This document shows positions 26,298 through 36,098 of a stretch of 64,000 nt of DNA, piece by piece (the stretch's first letter is position 1; each line of letters opens with the position of its first letter). Origin of the DNA: Gammaproteobacteria bacterium (lineage in GTDB: Bacteria > Pseudomonadota > Gammaproteobacteria > Pseudomonadales > Pseudohongiellaceae); contig PASF01000013.1 in the NCBI GenBank assembly GCA_002711845.1, positions 62,001-126,000 of the forward strand, written 5' to 3'. The position numbers were made by a program, and so were the translations under genes. The notes under the pieces were generated by a model, which was not told the origin of the DNA, did no database searches, and saw only the letters and a program-made list of their open reading frames with translations.

Positions 26298-29225
26298 TTA
26301 CGTGTATTTTTCATCATAACAGGGAAAACTCAAGATTACTCGTGTTCCAGGGTAGTCCTGATGCTGCGAGGCATTCATTATATCAATATGGCCATCGAGG
26401 TTTTCAACCAGGCTGTAGACCAGCGCCAGGCCCAGACCCGTGCCGTCGCCAGGCTCCTTGGTGGTGAAAAAAGGCTCGAAAACGCGGTCTTTGAGTTCAT
26501 CGGGAATACCGGTGCCTTCGTCGCTGACGCTGATCTGCACGGAAGCTGCGATGCGCTCACAGTCGATGCTGATGGTGCTGTCGGGCGGACTGGCATCGCG
26601 GGCGTTATTGATCAGGTTGACGAGGATCTGCAGCAGTTGTTGCGAGTCACCCAGCAGGCGCGCATCGTCCGTACACTGCACGTCAAAACGGATTTCCTTG
26701 CCCTTTTTATTGAGTGAAACCAGGGTGATCGCTTCGTCGACACACTCGGCAATACTGACAATTTCGCGGCGTTGCTCGGTCTTGTTGTGACTGCCGCTGT
26801 GCGCAAAATTGACCAGCGACTGCACAATGCGTGACGTGCGGTCAGTCTGTTCGATAATCTGCCTGGCCATGGTCCGCAATTCGTCATTCTGGGTCTCGTC
26901 ACGGATATTCTGGGCCAGGCAGGCGATGCCGGTAATCGGGTTGCCGATTTCGTGCGCGACCCCGGCCGCCAGTCGGCCGATGGAGGCAAGGCGCTCGCTG
27001 TGTGCCAGCTCCTCTTCCAGTAACTCGGTCTCGGTCAGATCTTCCAGCAGCACGATGACGCCGTCCTGGCGTATGCGCTGGCTGGCTGACTTTTCGATGA
27101 CCGCTTTGTGGAGACTGATATAACGTTTGCTGCCCTGCACATTGATAGACTGTTTGTGCAAGTGCGCGGACTCCGCACTGCGGAAATTGTTGATCAGGCT
27201 GTACCAGGGTTGGCCGATTTCACTGATGTGCAACCCCACGGCCTCGTCACTGTTGAGGCCGGTCAGGGTGGCCATGGCGTGATTCCACATCACGATCTGA
27301 TCTTCCGGCCCCAGGGAGCACACGCCCAGGGGCAGCTCCATCAGGATCTGTCGGTGATAGCGCCGCAGGTTATCAAGGTCGGACGCCATGCCTGACAGGT
27401 TGCTGCGGTACGCTTCTATGCGGCTCTCAATGGTGGTGACATCGGTGGTGCCGGGCTCGCTGTTGGATGAGAAAGGCAGAAAGCGGTCAATCAGGTCGTG
27501 GGCGATGGCCGGACCCAGCAGCCCCGACAGGTTGGCCTCCAGACGGCTGCGGAGCAAACGCAGCGAATGCGGGCGTGTGTCCTGACGCTCCATGTTGAGG
27601 TCGCGCAGCGCCTGCATGACTTCGCGGGTGGCGGTCCGTTCGCCCAGCGGTTTGGTCAATTGGCTGATGAACTCTTCCGGCGATGCGGCGCGCAGCCCGG
27701 CGCGCCGCTGGCGACGCAGGTTGTCGACAGAGCAGATGTCAGCAGAAATACGCTCTTCCTTGGAGCTGCGTGTCATCACCGACACCAGCATGAACATGGC
27801 AACATTGCAGACCAGCGACAAAGCCACTATTTCCCGTGTGTTCAGGCTATCCAGCGTGACAAAATTGGTGCCTGCGATCACCGGCAGCACCAGGAACAGC
27901 ACCCAGATTGCAGTGCCGATGGCCAGACCAGCCATGAATCCCTTCTTGTTGCCGCGAGGCCAGTAGAGCAGGGCAATGATGGCGGGCAAAAATTGCAGAC
28001 TGCCGATCAGGCCGATATTGCTGACCGCCCGGATACTCTGGTTGTCGCTGGGCATGTAATAGAACAGGAAACCGCCCCAGATCAGCGCGGTAATCAGCAG
28101 GCGGCGCTTCCACAGTAGCCAGCGATAGATGTCCTGTTTGGCGGTGGGTTGCCAGACCGGCAGGATCAGGTGATTAAGGCACATTGTCGACAGCGCCAGG
28201 GTAATGACGATAATCAGCCCGCTGGCGGCAGACAACCCGCCGATAAAGCCGATCAGCGTAAACAGCTCTGAGCCGTAGTCCATGCCCAGCGTCACGGTGA
28301 AATACTCCATGGGACTGGCGCTGCCGGCTTTCAGCCCCGCCCACAGGATGGGCAGTACCGGCAGGCTGAGCAACAGGAAATACAGTGGCAGGCCCCAGCT
28401 GGCAATTGTCAGGGCACGAGGGTGATTGTTCTCGTGAAAGGTCATGTAAAACATTTGCGGGGTGGCGACGGCGGCGGTGAAAAAGACTAGCATCATTACC
28501 TGAAAAGTGCCGGGCGCCGCCGGCTCTTTGAGCTGTCGCAGCAGCTCGGGCTGTTCCCGCAACCACTGATCCATGGCATCCATGCCGCCAAAACCGGTAT
28601 ACACCGCGAACCCGCCCACCAGCAGCAGGGCAACCAGCTTGACCAGCGACTCGAAGGCAATGGTCATGACCAGACCTTCGTGGCGTTCTCTGCCGGATCC
28701 CTTGCCGGTGCCAAAAAAAATCGCAAACAGAGTAATCAGAATGCAGAAACTCAGCGCCAGTGTCGTCTGCGACGCATCCGGCGACAACAGGCCGACAATA
28801 TTGGCCACAGCCTGAATCTGCAGTGACAGCAACGGCATCACGCCCATCATCATCACCAGCGTGGTCAATGTGCCCGCCCAGGGGCTGCGGTAACGGAATG
28901 CCAACAGGTCTGCCAGTGAACTGAGCTGGTAGGTTTTGGTCAGGTTCAGAATCGGGCGCAGATAGATGGGAGATAGCAGGAATGCCAGCGAAATGCCGAT
29001 AAAGGGGGCCAGATAACCGAAGCCATCACGAAAGGCGTTGCCGGTGGCGGCGAAATAGGACCAGACACTGGCAAATACGCCCAGTGACAACACATAAACG
29101 ATCGGGTGCCGGACAATTTTTTCCGGAATCCAGCCTTTTTCGGTGATGAACGCGATACCAAACAGGATGATCAGGTAGCCGATCCCGATGGCAAAGAGTG
29201 TGCTGAGTTCAAAGCTCATCGACAT
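26298..29225 (-). CDS. cbrA: CbrA: sodium/solute-symporter-fused sensor histidine kinase
   Basis: 975 residues from ATG 29225; the next in-frame ATG (29219) is also possible, and the longer frame to 29306 overlaps cbrX. Residues 1 to ~490 form a sodium/solute-symporter-type bundle of about 13 helices. A PAS domain follows ([20 protein letters not shown]), then HisKA with [20 protein letters not shown] and an HATPase domain with [10 protein letters not shown] and [20 protein letters not shown]. There is no receiver domain. The kinase should phosphorylate CbrB in response to carbon/nitrogen status; the transporter part may sense or carry histidine-like substrates, as in Pseudomonas. The ATG lies inside the end of cbrX, so translation is probably coupled. 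Confidence 0.93.
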   Translation of the reverse strand: MSMSFELSTLFAIGIGYLIILFGIAFITEKGWIPEKIVRHPIVYVLSLGVFASVWSYFAATGNAFRDGFGYLAPFIGISLAFLLSPIYLRPILNLTKTYQLSSLADLLAFRYRSPWAGTLTTLVMMMGVMPLLSLQIQAVANIVGLLSPDASQTTLALSFCILITLFAIFFGTGKGSGRERHEGLVMTIAFESLVKLVALLLVGGFAVYTGFGGMDAMDQWLREQPELLRQLKEPAAPGTFQVMMLVFFTAAVATPQMFYMTFHENNHPRALTIASWGLPLYFLLLSLPVLPILWAGLKAGSASPMEYFTVTLGMDYGSELFTLIGFIGGLSAASGLIIVITLALSTMCLNHLILPVWQPTAKQDIYRWLLWKRRLLITALIWGGFLFYYMPSDNQSIRAVSNIGLIGSLQFLPAIIALLYWPRGNKKGFMAGLAIGTAIWVLFLVLPVIAGTNFVTLDSLNTREIVALSLVCNVAMFMLVSVMTRSSKEERISADICSVDNLRRQRRAGLRAASPEEFISQLTKPLGERTATREVMQALRDLNMERQDTRPHSLRLLRSRLEANLSGLLGPAIAHDLIDRFLPFSSNSEPGTTDVTTIESRIEAYRSNLSGMASDLDNLRRYHRQILMELPLGVCSLGPEDQIVMWNHAMATLTGLNSDEAVGLHISEIGQPWYSLINNFRSAESAHLHKQSINVQGSKRYISLHKAVIEKSASQRIRQDGVIVLLEDLTETELLEEELAHSERLASIGRLAAGVAHEIGNPITGIACLAQNIRDETQNDELRTMARQIIEQTDRTSRIVQSLVNFAHSGSHNKTEQRREIVSIAECVDEAITLVSLNKKGKEIRFDVQCTDDARLLGDSQQLLQILVNLINNARDASPPDSTISIDCERIAASVQISVSDEGTGIPDELKDRVFEPFFTTKEPGDGTGLGLALVYSLVENLDGHIDIMNASQHQDYPGTRVILSFPCYDEKYT

Positions 29226-29385
29226 TCTGTTCCCGATATGCCCAGGCGGCCAGCGCGATGACGGCAAAGCAGACCACAAAGGGCCGGTACCAGGCACCGT
29301 CTGCATTCAGGGCCCAGTCGACGCTGAGCAGGAACAGCAGATAGGTAAAGACCAGAAAAATCAGTGTTGATGGTGGTATATACAT
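29209..29385 (-). CDS. cbrX: Small membrane protein CbrX upstream of and overlapping cbrA
   Basis: 58 residues from ATG 29385 to TGA 29211-29209. It begins MYIPPSTLIFLVFTYLLFLL and contains a second hydrophobic segment RPFVVCFAVIALAAWAY, so two membrane helices. It ends YREQNVDEL. Its stop codon lies 14 bases beyond the cbrA start at 29225, a translational-coupling arrangement. Pseudomonas has a small ORF, cbrX, in the same place and with the same overlap, on which I base the name; I have not aligned the sequences. The function is unknown beyond coupling cbrA expression. Confidence 0.75.
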   Translation of the reverse strand: MYIPPSTLIFLVFTYLLFLLSVDWALNADGAWYRPFVVCFAVIALAAWAYREQNVDEL

Positions 29386-29396
29386 GATAGTGGTCG

Positions 29397-30296
29397 TCAG
29401 CTGAACGGGGACGTGACAGGAATAGTAGCTAACTTGGGCACATGCTGTATATCCCAGTGTGCGATTGCCCAGGTTACCTGCTCCGCGGGCGGCGCCTGCC
29501 GCAGACTGGCCGGTGGTCGCTGGCGCAGAAAAACCAGAGCCTGATACAGGTATTCGCTGGCGCTGTCGCGGCGCAGAGGACGGGCAAAATGCTGTTTGCT
29601 GAGTTTTTGCCCGCGGTGGTTGGTGGCCACCGGTATATGGGCATAAACCGGCTGCGAATAACCCAGGGCTCGCTGCAGTGTCAGTTGTCTGGGGGTGGAG
29701 TCGAGCAGGTCATGCCCACGCAGGATATCGGTCACGCCTTGCCACTGATCATCGACCACAACGGCCAGCTGGTAGGCGATCAGTCCGTCGCGGCGCCGCA
29801 GAACAAAATCCCCGCAGTCGTGCTGCAGGTGCTGTCGATACGGACCCTGAATGCGGTCTTCGATGACCACGGTCTGGTCAGGCACCTTGAAGCGGATAGC
29901 ACTGTTGCCGGGTGGCGGCGCCGGGCGGTCACGGCAATGGTTGTCATAGATACCGCCCAGTGCTCTTATACGTTGGCGGGAACAGTCGCAGGGGTAGGTG
30001 AGATCCTGCTTGGTCAGCGCTGTCAGCGCAGCCTCATAGGCATCCAGCCGCTGGCTTTGATACAGCACCGGGCCGTCCCAGGTCAGGCACAGGTCTTCCA
30101 GCAGGAACAGTATCTGATCGGCAGCGCCCGCTGGTTCGCGGGCCGGGTCAAGGTCTTCCATGCGCAGCAGCCACTGACCGCCACGCGCGCGGATGTCCAG
30201 GAAGCTCGCCAGGGCAGCGAGCAGGGAACCAAAGTGCAGAGCCCCGCTGGGTGATGGGGCGAAACGGCCAATGATGTGGTCGCTGGCGGCAGTCAT
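29397..30296 (-). CDS. gluQ: Glutamyl-Q tRNA(Asp) synthetase
   Basis: 299 residues, far shorter than GltX because the anticodon-binding domain is missing. The active-site motif is GRFAPSPSGALHFGSLLAAL and the KMSKS-like loop RGQKLSKQHFARPL. A Cys pair in YPCDCSRQRI and a further Cys in DNHCRDRP supply the zinc site. It attaches glutamate to queuosine at the tRNA(Asp) wobble base. It lies between dksA and cbrX as in Pseudomonas, 10 bases after dksA. Confidence 0.95.
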   Translation of the reverse strand: MTAASDHIIGRFAPSPSGALHFGSLLAALASFLDIRARGGQWLLRMEDLDPAREPAGAADQILFLLEDLCLTWDGPVLYQSQRLDAYEAALTALTKQDLTYPCDCSRQRIRALGGIYDNHCRDRPAPPPGNSAIRFKVPDQTVVIEDRIQGPYRQHLQHDCGDFVLRRRDGLIAYQLAVVVDDQWQGVTDILRGHDLLDSTPRQLTLQRALGYSQPVYAHIPVATNHRGQKLSKQHFARPLRRDSASEYLYQALVFLRQRPPASLRQAPPAEQVTWAIAHWDIQHVPKLATIPVTSPFS

Positions 30297-30306
30297 CAGA
30301 AGCGGA

Positions 30307-30753
30307 TCAGGCGCCCCACTGCTTCTCGCGAATTTCGTCCAGCGTTTTGCAGTCGATGCATTTGTCGGCCGTTGGACGCGCCTCCAGGCGGCGGATACCG
30401 ATCTCTATGCCACAGGACTCGCAGAAACCATAGTCGTCCTGCGCGATCTTTTCGATAGTGGAGTCGATTTTTTTGATCAGTTTACGTTCACGGTCACGTG
30501 TGCGCAATTCCAGGCTGAATTCCTCTTCCTGGGTTGCGCGATCGGCCGGGTCCGGATAGTTCGCCGCGTCATCCTGCAGGTGATGCACGGTGCGGTCGAC
30601 TTCTTCCATCAACTGATTGCGCCACTGGCGCAGTATCATCTTGAAATGTTCTCTCTGTTTCTCGTTCATGTACTCCTCACCCTTTTTGACTTTATAGGGG
30701 GTGAAGTTTTTTAATACTGACGAGCTGACAACAGGTGTTTCTTTTTTGGACAT
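30307..30753 (-). CDS. dksA: RNA polymerase-binding transcription factor DksA
   Basis: 148 residues. The coiled-coil tip carries [12 protein letters not shown], including the Asp/Ala residues needed in the secondary channel. The C4 zinc finger is [20 protein letters not shown] then KCIDCK. DksA works with ppGpp to reset transcription under starvation. The sequence has the standard [21 protein letters not shown]-terminal block. It heads the dksA-gluQ-cbrXAB run. Confidence 0.97.
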   Translation of the reverse strand: MSKKETPVVSSSVLKNFTPYKVKKGEEYMNEKQREHFKMILRQWRNQLMEEVDRTVHHLQDDAANYPDPADRATQEEEFSLELRTRDRERKLIKKIDSTIEKIAQDDYGFCESCGIEIGIRRLEARPTADKCIDCKTLDEIREKQWGA

Positions 30754-31072
30754 GGTGAACCAGGCCTCATACCCTCGCGGGTTTTCCAGAATTCTGACGG
30801 TTTGATCCCTGGTCAGGGCATGCCGGCAAAAGGATCCGGTGGGCAGGCCAAGGTGATCAGAATTTTACTCTCAACAGTAGCGCGATCCTGCGCGCTTGCC
30901 AACAGAAACAAAGCCGAATCATGCGCTGCACACTCCGGTGCGGACGGGTCTGACACGGCAAGCGCAGTAAGCTACCAGATAATTGGCGTCCAGGCTAGAA
31001 AAAATGCTATGTTCGCCGCTCTTGTGACCGCCCCCGCAAGTTGCGGCCCAGAGGGCATTATGCAGGCCAATT
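30754..31072. other. Divergent intergenic region dksA / aminotransferase
   Basis: 319 bases without a credible ORF. It must hold the leftward dksA promoter and the rightward aminotransferase promoter. In Pseudomonas sfsA lies between the corresponding genes; I see no trace of it here. A TAAAAT hexamer on the minus strand near 30865 could belong to dksA. Nothing else was recognised. Confidence 0.6.
30983..31013 (+). promoter_or_regulatory. Possible sigma-70 promoter of the aminotransferase gene
   Basis: TTGGCG (30983-30988) and an extended -10 TG-C-TATGTT (31005-31013) with a 19-base spacer. The predicted start lies ~50 bases before the ATG at 31073. The spacer is long, so this is tentative. 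Confidence 0.3.
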
Positions 31073-32287
31073 ATGTCAGTTATTAAGCGCATGTCAGGTT
31101 TCCAGCCGACAGCGGCGGACCGAACCCGTCTGATCAACCCTTTTCGCGTGATGGATGTACTGGAACGGGCCCGGCAACTGGAAAGCACGGGTGTCGATAT
31201 TGTGCACCTTGAAGTAGGTGAACCGGATTTTGCCACCGCGCCGCAGATCGTGGCAGCAGGTATGAGGGCGTTACAGCAGGGCCACACTGCCTATACCCCG
31301 GCAGCCGGGCTGCCGGCCTTGCGCGAGCGCATTGCCCGGTTCTATGCCGACCATCATGGCGTCAGCGTTGATCCTTCGCGAATTCTGGTGACGCCCGGTG
31401 CCAGCGGGGCTTTGGTGCTGGCCTCCAATTTGCTGTTGAACGCGGGTGACACCGTATTGATGCCCGACCCGTCCTATCCCTGCAATCGGAATTATGTTCA
31501 TCTGGTCGGTGGCAAAGCCGTACTGATCCCGCCGGCTTTTCCAGGCCGGCCCGCGCCAACAGTGGCGCAACTGGAGAGCGTCTACGACAGTTCCGTCAAG
31601 GGACTGTGGCTGGCATCACCGGCCAATCCAACCGGCGCAGTGATTCATGACAGTGACGTGCAGGCGCTTAGTGCCTGGGCGTCAGGGCGTGGTGTGCACA
31701 TGCTCATGGATGAAATCTATCAGGGGCTGGACTATGCGGATACTGCCTCCAGTTGGCGCGCCATGGGCAATCTGCCTACGGCGCTGGGTTACAATCCGGA
31801 TAACCTGATCGTCAACAGCTTTTCAAAATATTTTGGCATGACCGGTTGGCGCGTTGGCTGGCTGGTGGTGCCGCAGGCGCTGGCGGCGACAGCCAATATT
31901 CTGGCACAGAATCTTTTTATTGCAGCGCCGACGCCTGCCCAGCACGCGGCCTTGCGCGCGTTTGACGAGGATGTTGTGGAAGTGCTGGAGCAGCGCCGCG
32001 CAGCGTTTCAGCAACGACGGGACTTTCTTTGCGATGCCTTGCGATCAGTGGGTTTTTCGTTGCCCTGGCAAGCCGAAGGCGCATTTTACTGCTACGCGGG
32101 CATTGAACGTTTTGCTGATGACAGCGAGGCATTTTGTCGGATGTTACTGGAAGATCATGGTGTTGCGGTGACACCGGGCACTGACTTTGGCGACCATGAT
32201 GCCAACCACTATGTCCGTTTTGCTTTTACCGGGGCGTTGCCGAGATTGCAACAGGCGGCGGAGCGGTTGCAGCGTGCCCTGGCCTAG
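31073..32287 (+). CDS. Pyridoxal-phosphate aminotransferase, class I/II
   Basis: 404 residues of fold-type I. VEVGEPDF-like HLEVGEPDFATAPQIVAAG is near the start, then ASPANPTGAVI and the PLP lysine in NSFSKYFGMTGWRVGWLV (~residue 255). An Arg for substrate carboxylate binding lies in HYVRFAFTG near the end. It resembles the aspartate/aromatic aminotransferases found next to dksA in Pseudomonas. It transfers an amino group between an amino acid and a keto acid; the exact substrate is not clear. It is divergent from dksA. Met7 is an alternative start. Confidence 0.88.
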   Translation: MSVIKRMSGFQPTAADRTRLINPFRVMDVLERARQLESTGVDIVHLEVGEPDFATAPQIVAAGMRALQQGHTAYTPAAGLPALRERIARFYADHHGVSVDPSRILVTPGASGALVLASNLLLNAGDTVLMPDPSYPCNRNYVHLVGGKAVLIPPAFPGRPAPTVAQLESVYDSSVKGLWLASPANPTGAVIHDSDVQALSAWASGRGVHMLMDEIYQGLDYADTASSWRAMGNLPTALGYNPDNLIVNSFSKYFGMTGWRVGWLVVPQALAATANILAQNLFIAAPTPAQHAALRAFDEDVVEVLEQRRAAFQQRRDFLCDALRSVGFSLPWQAEGAFYCYAGIERFADDSEAFCRMLLEDHGVAVTPGTDFGDHDANHYVRFAFTGALPRLQQAAERLQRALA

Positions 32288-32304
32288 CGATCACCACACG
32301 GCCG

Positions 32305-32649
32305 CTAGATTCTGCCCAGCAGGGCAATGTCATTTTCGTTCACCATGATAAAGCCATTGCCACTTTCGTGGGGGATGGTTTTCAGTGACTTGCCCCGGCA
32401 TGGACCGGAAATACACTGACCGTCCTCCACCACAAACAGGGCACCGTGTGTCGCGCACTGAATGAAGATGCCATCGGCGTCCATGAACTGGTCTTCCAGC
32501 CATTCCAGCGGTGTGCCCAGATGTGGGCAGTAGTTGTAATAAACGTAAACCCGGTCGTCCTTTTTAACCGCAAACAGATATTTGCCACTGACCTCAAAAC
32601 CTTTGGCGCGGCCTTCTTCAATATCATTGTGATGGCAAAGAGTAATCAT
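32305..32649 (-). CDS. Small Rieske [2Fe-2S] protein
   Basis: 114 residues with a single Rieske domain. The cluster ligands are visible as NYCPHLGTPLEW (Cys-x-His) and QCATHGALF (Cys-x2-His). The sequence between and after is similar to ferredoxin-like components (NirD or dioxygenase ferredoxins). It should be a small electron carrier. It sits 19 bases downstream of a Cys/Met-metabolism PLP enzyme in the same direction, which may be its functional partner or a chance neighbour. Confidence 0.85.
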   Translation of the reverse strand: MITLCHHNDIEEGRAKGFEVSGKYLFAVKKDDRVYVYYNYCPHLGTPLEWLEDQFMDADGIFIQCATHGALFVVEDGQCISGPCRGKSLKTIPHESGNGFIMVNENDIALLGRI

Positions 32650-32668
32650 GACAGTGTTTCCTGGGCAA

Positions 32669-33907
32669 TCAATTCAGCGCCTGGCTGAAGTCGTGGAGCA
32701 GATCGTCAATGTCTTCGATGCCAACCGACAGGCGGATCATGTTATCACTGATGCCCATGGACGCACGACGCTCGGCACCCATTTCAAAGAAAATGGTGTG
32801 GGCGACGGGTATCGCCAGTGTCCGGGTATCGCCCAGGTTACTGGAGGCAATCACGCACTGAAGCCTGTTCAGAAAATCGAAGCAGTCGATGTCATCCGCC
32901 AGGTCGATGCTCATGATGGAGCCGGTTTTTTTGAACAGTGATCTGGCCCGATCGTGTTGAGGGTGATGCGAGAGTCCCGGGTAGTACACATTTTTGATGC
33001 GCGGATGTTGGTCGCAAAACTCGGCGAGCTTCTGGGCATTGTCACAGGCGCGGTCCATGCGCAGTGGCAGGGTTTCCGAACCCACCGCCAGATGATGGGC
33101 CGCTTCCGGCCCCAGCATGGCGCCGAAGTCACGCAGACCTTTTTTCCGGACCTGGGTCGTCCCCCACAGCTTGACGTCACCCTTGCGATACGTGTCGAAA
33201 ATATTGTCATAGTGGCTCCAGTCAAACAGACCGGTGTCAGTCAGCATGCCGCCCAGTGCATTGCCGTGTCCGCCAATGGTTTTGGTCAGCGAGTTGACGA
33301 TAAACGTTGCGCCCACCGTGATCGGGCGGAACAGCCAGGGAGAGGTCATGGTGTTGTCGACCAGGTAAATCAGTCCATGATCACGACAGAGTTCGCCGAT
33401 GCCCTGCAGGTCTGCCACCTGAGTGACCGGATTGGCAATGGTTTCGGTGAACACCAGGCGGGTGTTGTCCTGAATGGCGGCCGCCACGGCGTGTGCAGAG
33501 GTGGTATCAACAAAACTCACCTCGATGCCAAAATTGCGGAACGAACTAAACAGGCTGTTAGTATTGCCAAACAGGAAGGCGCTGGCAATCATGTGATCAC
33601 CGGCGCGCAGTAATGCAAACAGGGTAGATCCGATGGCCGCCATGCCGGTGGCAAAAGCAGTGCTGGTTACCCCTTGTTCCATTTTGGTAACGCGCGCCTG
33701 CAGCGCATTGACAGTCGGATTCTGCTGGCGCCCGTAATTGTAGCCGGTCTTGGTGCCCTGAAAAACCGCAGCCAGGTCGCGGGCATCATCATAGGTGAAG
33801 GCCACAGACGTATGGATGGGTTTATGCAACACGCCGTGCTCGGGTTTGTCGGCGCGATCGTTGTGCAGGTTGCGGGTCGTGAAACCCTGATCTTTGCTGT
33901 TGCTCAT
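32669..33907 (-). CDS. Cys/Met-metabolism PLP enzyme (O-acetylhomoserine sulfhydrylase/cystathionine gamma-synthase type)
   Basis: 412 residues. TKTGYNYGRQQNPTVNALQA and TAFATGMAAIGSTL are the substrate- and PLP-binding blocks. The catalytic Lys is in VNSLTKTIGGHGNALGG (~residue 210). The family includes O-acetylhomoserine sulfhydrylase, cystathionine gamma-synthase and methionine gamma-lyase, which cannot be separated by eye. It probably makes or degrades homocysteine or cystathionine. It overlaps the upstream 452-residue gene by four bases, indicating one operon. Confidence 0.85.
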   Translation of the reverse strand: MSNSKDQGFTTRNLHNDRADKPEHGVLHKPIHTSVAFTYDDARDLAAVFQGTKTGYNYGRQQNPTVNALQARVTKMEQGVTSTAFATGMAAIGSTLFALLRAGDHMIASAFLFGNTNSLFSSFRNFGIEVSFVDTTSAHAVAAAIQDNTRLVFTETIANPVTQVADLQGIGELCRDHGLIYLVDNTMTSPWLFRPITVGATFIVNSLTKTIGGHGNALGGMLTDTGLFDWSHYDNIFDTYRKGDVKLWGTTQVRKKGLRDFGAMLGPEAAHHLAVGSETLPLRMDRACDNAQKLAEFCDQHPRIKNVYYPGLSHHPQHDRARSLFKKTGSIMSIDLADDIDCFDFLNRLQCVIASSNLGDTRTLAIPVAHTIFFEMGAERRASMGISDNMIRLSVGIEDIDDLLHDFSQALN

Positions 33908-35262
33908 CTGCTCTGGTTTTCCTGTAGACCTGGTTCGTCAGCGCTGTACAAAGGCAGTGCACTGACGTCGGCTTCGATTCGGCTCAGCCGGGCCTGGTAG
34001 CGCGGGCTGTCGCGGTCGCGGTAGTGTTCGATGAAAGTCTCTTCCGACATGCCGTCGCCCTCGCTGTCCGGCGCTGGCATGTATTGCGACTCGGCGCGGG
34101 CGTCGCGCAATCGCAATTGTATCTGACGTGCCTGTGCTTCGGTCTGCGTAGCGGCGTCGCCCAGTGTCAGGCCGGCAATGTTGGCGGTCATGTCGCTGAA
34201 GCTGAATCCGCTGGTATAGCGCGCATCATACACTTCTTTGCTGTTGGCAAGAACCTCGGCAATCCCGGCACTGGCTGATGCCGCAATGGCCGCTGCGCTG
34301 ACAAAATGCCGGCCCAGGTCCTGGCGCTGGTATAGCGTGACGCGCAGCGCCGGGGGAGAGTAGACGCTGTCATCCGGGATGCCGTCCAGCAGTTCATGGA
34401 TGCTCAGGTTGTTGACGTAGAGTGACAGGGCCTGCAGCAGGCTCCGGTTCTCTGCCACGGCGCTGCTGTTGGGCGCGCGTTCACTGGCTCGGGCGAACAG
34501 GTCCGGCACAAATGTTTGCAACGACACCGTCTGTCCCTGTTGCGCAGCAATACGGGCAAGGTCGCCAATATAGGTGTAGTAGCTTAACAGGCGTTGTCGA
34601 TCCTGCTCGCTCATGAAGATCTGTTGTGCCTGGGTGCGCAGCTGGTCCAGTATGTCCGGCTCCCATCGCAAGGTCAGGTGCAGCCGGTCGTCGTCGAGTA
34701 TGACGGCATTGACGCCGTGGCGCAGTTCCGCCAGTTCGCGACTGGCGGCGCTGGCGACCTCCAGCCTGTCACCAGCCAGATTCTCAGCGCTGCGCATGAT
34801 GCGGCGCGGCACAGGAAGATAACCGGCGTGCAGCGATAGCAAGCGCGCGCGTCCTTGCTGCTGGGCAAAGCGGGCCCGCAGATTAAGATACAGAGTGAGT
34901 GGGCCGACCTGGTGCGGGATACTCAGCGAGGCCAGTGCGGTGTCGCCTGACAGGCTGATACGTGCCGCAAATTCCTGTGTCTGCGGCACATTGGCCAGCA
35001 CGAACGCGGCCAGCAGATTCAATTCTTCGGCATTCAGGCTCAGTTGACGTTCGCCGCTGCGACTGAAGCGTTCGGGGCTGTTGTCGACAATCAACTGTTC
35101 AATGCGCCGGACATCGCTCCCTGACAGGGTGTCCGGTTGCGGGACACTGGGGCGCAGACTGACAACACTGGCGATGAGCAACATGACCGCCAGCAAGCTT
35201 GCTAACAATAGCCATGCCAGCCACTGTCTGATACGCGATCGCCGGTTTGAAAGCTCCGTCAT
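33904..35262 (-). CDS. Membrane-anchored protein of unknown function
   Basis: 452 residues from ATG 35262 (MTELSNRRSRIRQW); the longer frame to 35313 is less likely. One membrane helix at ~16-35 (WLAWLLLASLLAVMLLIAS) is preceded by a basic stretch, so the rest is probably periplasmic. The large domain has no Cys or metal motifs and is mixed alpha/beta with repeated RQLSLNAEELNLLAAFVL-type segments. Towards the C-terminus is a long stretch (~330-400) of Ala/Ser-rich helices. No family recognised. It is transcribed into the Cys/Met enzyme and Rieske genes by a four-base overlap. Confidence 0.75.
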   Translation of the reverse strand: MTELSNRRSRIRQWLAWLLLASLLAVMLLIASVVSLRPSVPQPDTLSGSDVRRIEQLIVDNSPERFSRSGERQLSLNAEELNLLAAFVLANVPQTQEFAARISLSGDTALASLSIPHQVGPLTLYLNLRARFAQQQGRARLLSLHAGYLPVPRRIMRSAENLAGDRLEVASAASRELAELRHGVNAVILDDDRLHLTLRWEPDILDQLRTQAQQIFMSEQDRQRLLSYYTYIGDLARIAAQQGQTVSLQTFVPDLFARASERAPNSSAVAENRSLLQALSLYVNNLSIHELLDGIPDDSVYSPPALRVTLYQRQDLGRHFVSAAAIAASASAGIAEVLANSKEVYDARYTSGFSFSDMTANIAGLTLGDAATQTEAQARQIQLRLRDARAESQYMPAPDSEGDGMSEETFIEHYRDRDSPRYQARLSRIEADVSALPLYSADEPGLQENQSR

Positions 35263-35466
35263 AGTGCTGTGCCTGAGGGTCTGGCGGACGTTGGGGTGGG
35301 TGCCAAGACGCAATTATAGAGCAATTGCCGGCGAAATTTCAGTCCTGACACCTGTTGCCGTGACGAAAATGAAGGAATTGCGGCGAAACGCTGTACGGCA
35401 CTGGTCAGCGTGACCTCAGTCATTATAAAGTAGACGTTGGCATCAAGGATTTTCAAGGGTATGTAA

Positions 35467-36090
35467 ATGAACAACTCGTTAATGAGACCATTACGCATAG
35501 GCGGCGTGGTTCTGCTGTTGGTGTTGTCTGCGTGTGCCGGGCAGCGGGCCGAACAGGAGGCCATGCAGGCGCAGCAGGAGGCCGCAGCGGCCGAGGCAGA
35601 GGCGCGCGCCATGGCGGCACGGGCGCAGCAGGCCGAAGAGGCCCGGCTGGCGGCCGAGCAATCCGAGCGTGAGCTGCGGGCAGAATTGGCGCGTGTGGAG
35701 CAGGAACGTGCCGCGCTGGCAGAAGCGCGTGTCGAGGCTGAACGCGAGGCAGAGGCCCGCGCACGTCAGGCGGCGGCCTTGCAAAGGCGGCAGGAGGCTG
35801 CCGAGCGGGCGCGCCTGCAAGGTGAGCAGGAAGAAAGAATTGCCGCACTTGAGCGCCAGGTAGCGGAGGCGGATGCGCGAATCAGACGGCGTGAACAAGC
35901 CAATGCCAAGCTGGCGGAAGCCATTACCGCGGCAGAAGAGTTGCTGCAGATGCTGGCCAGTGAGCAGCTCAAGTACGAAAATGTCGACGCTCAGGGAAGG
36001 ACTGTGGAGCCTTTGCAGAAGTCGTTGATATCAGAGCTGGAAACGCGCAAAAACACATTGGTTCGTGAGGCTCAGCAACTGGGGAACTGA
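35467..36090 (+). CDS. Coiled-coil lipoprotein
   Basis: 207 residues. Signal peptide followed by a lipobox (VLSACAGQ, Cys at ~23), so it should be a lipoprotein. Residues ~28-165 are an almost unbroken Ala/Glu/Arg/Gln coiled coil (EARLAAEQSERELRAELARV and similar repeats). The last ~40 residues are less repetitive (EELLQMLASEQLKYENVDAQ). It resembles other rod-like periplasmic lipoproteins that span or brace the envelope, but I recognise no specific family. A single-gene unit, convergent with the next gene. Confidence 0.75.
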   Translation: MNNSLMRPLRIGGVVLLLVLSACAGQRAEQEAMQAQQEAAAAEAEARAMAARAQQAEEARLAAEQSERELRAELARVEQERAALAEARVEAEREAEARARQAAALQRRQEAAERARLQGEQEERIAALERQVAEADARIRRREQANAKLAEAITAAEELLQMLASEQLKYENVDAQGRTVEPLQKSLISELETRKNTLVREAQQLGN

Positions 36091-36098
36091 ACAGGCGG

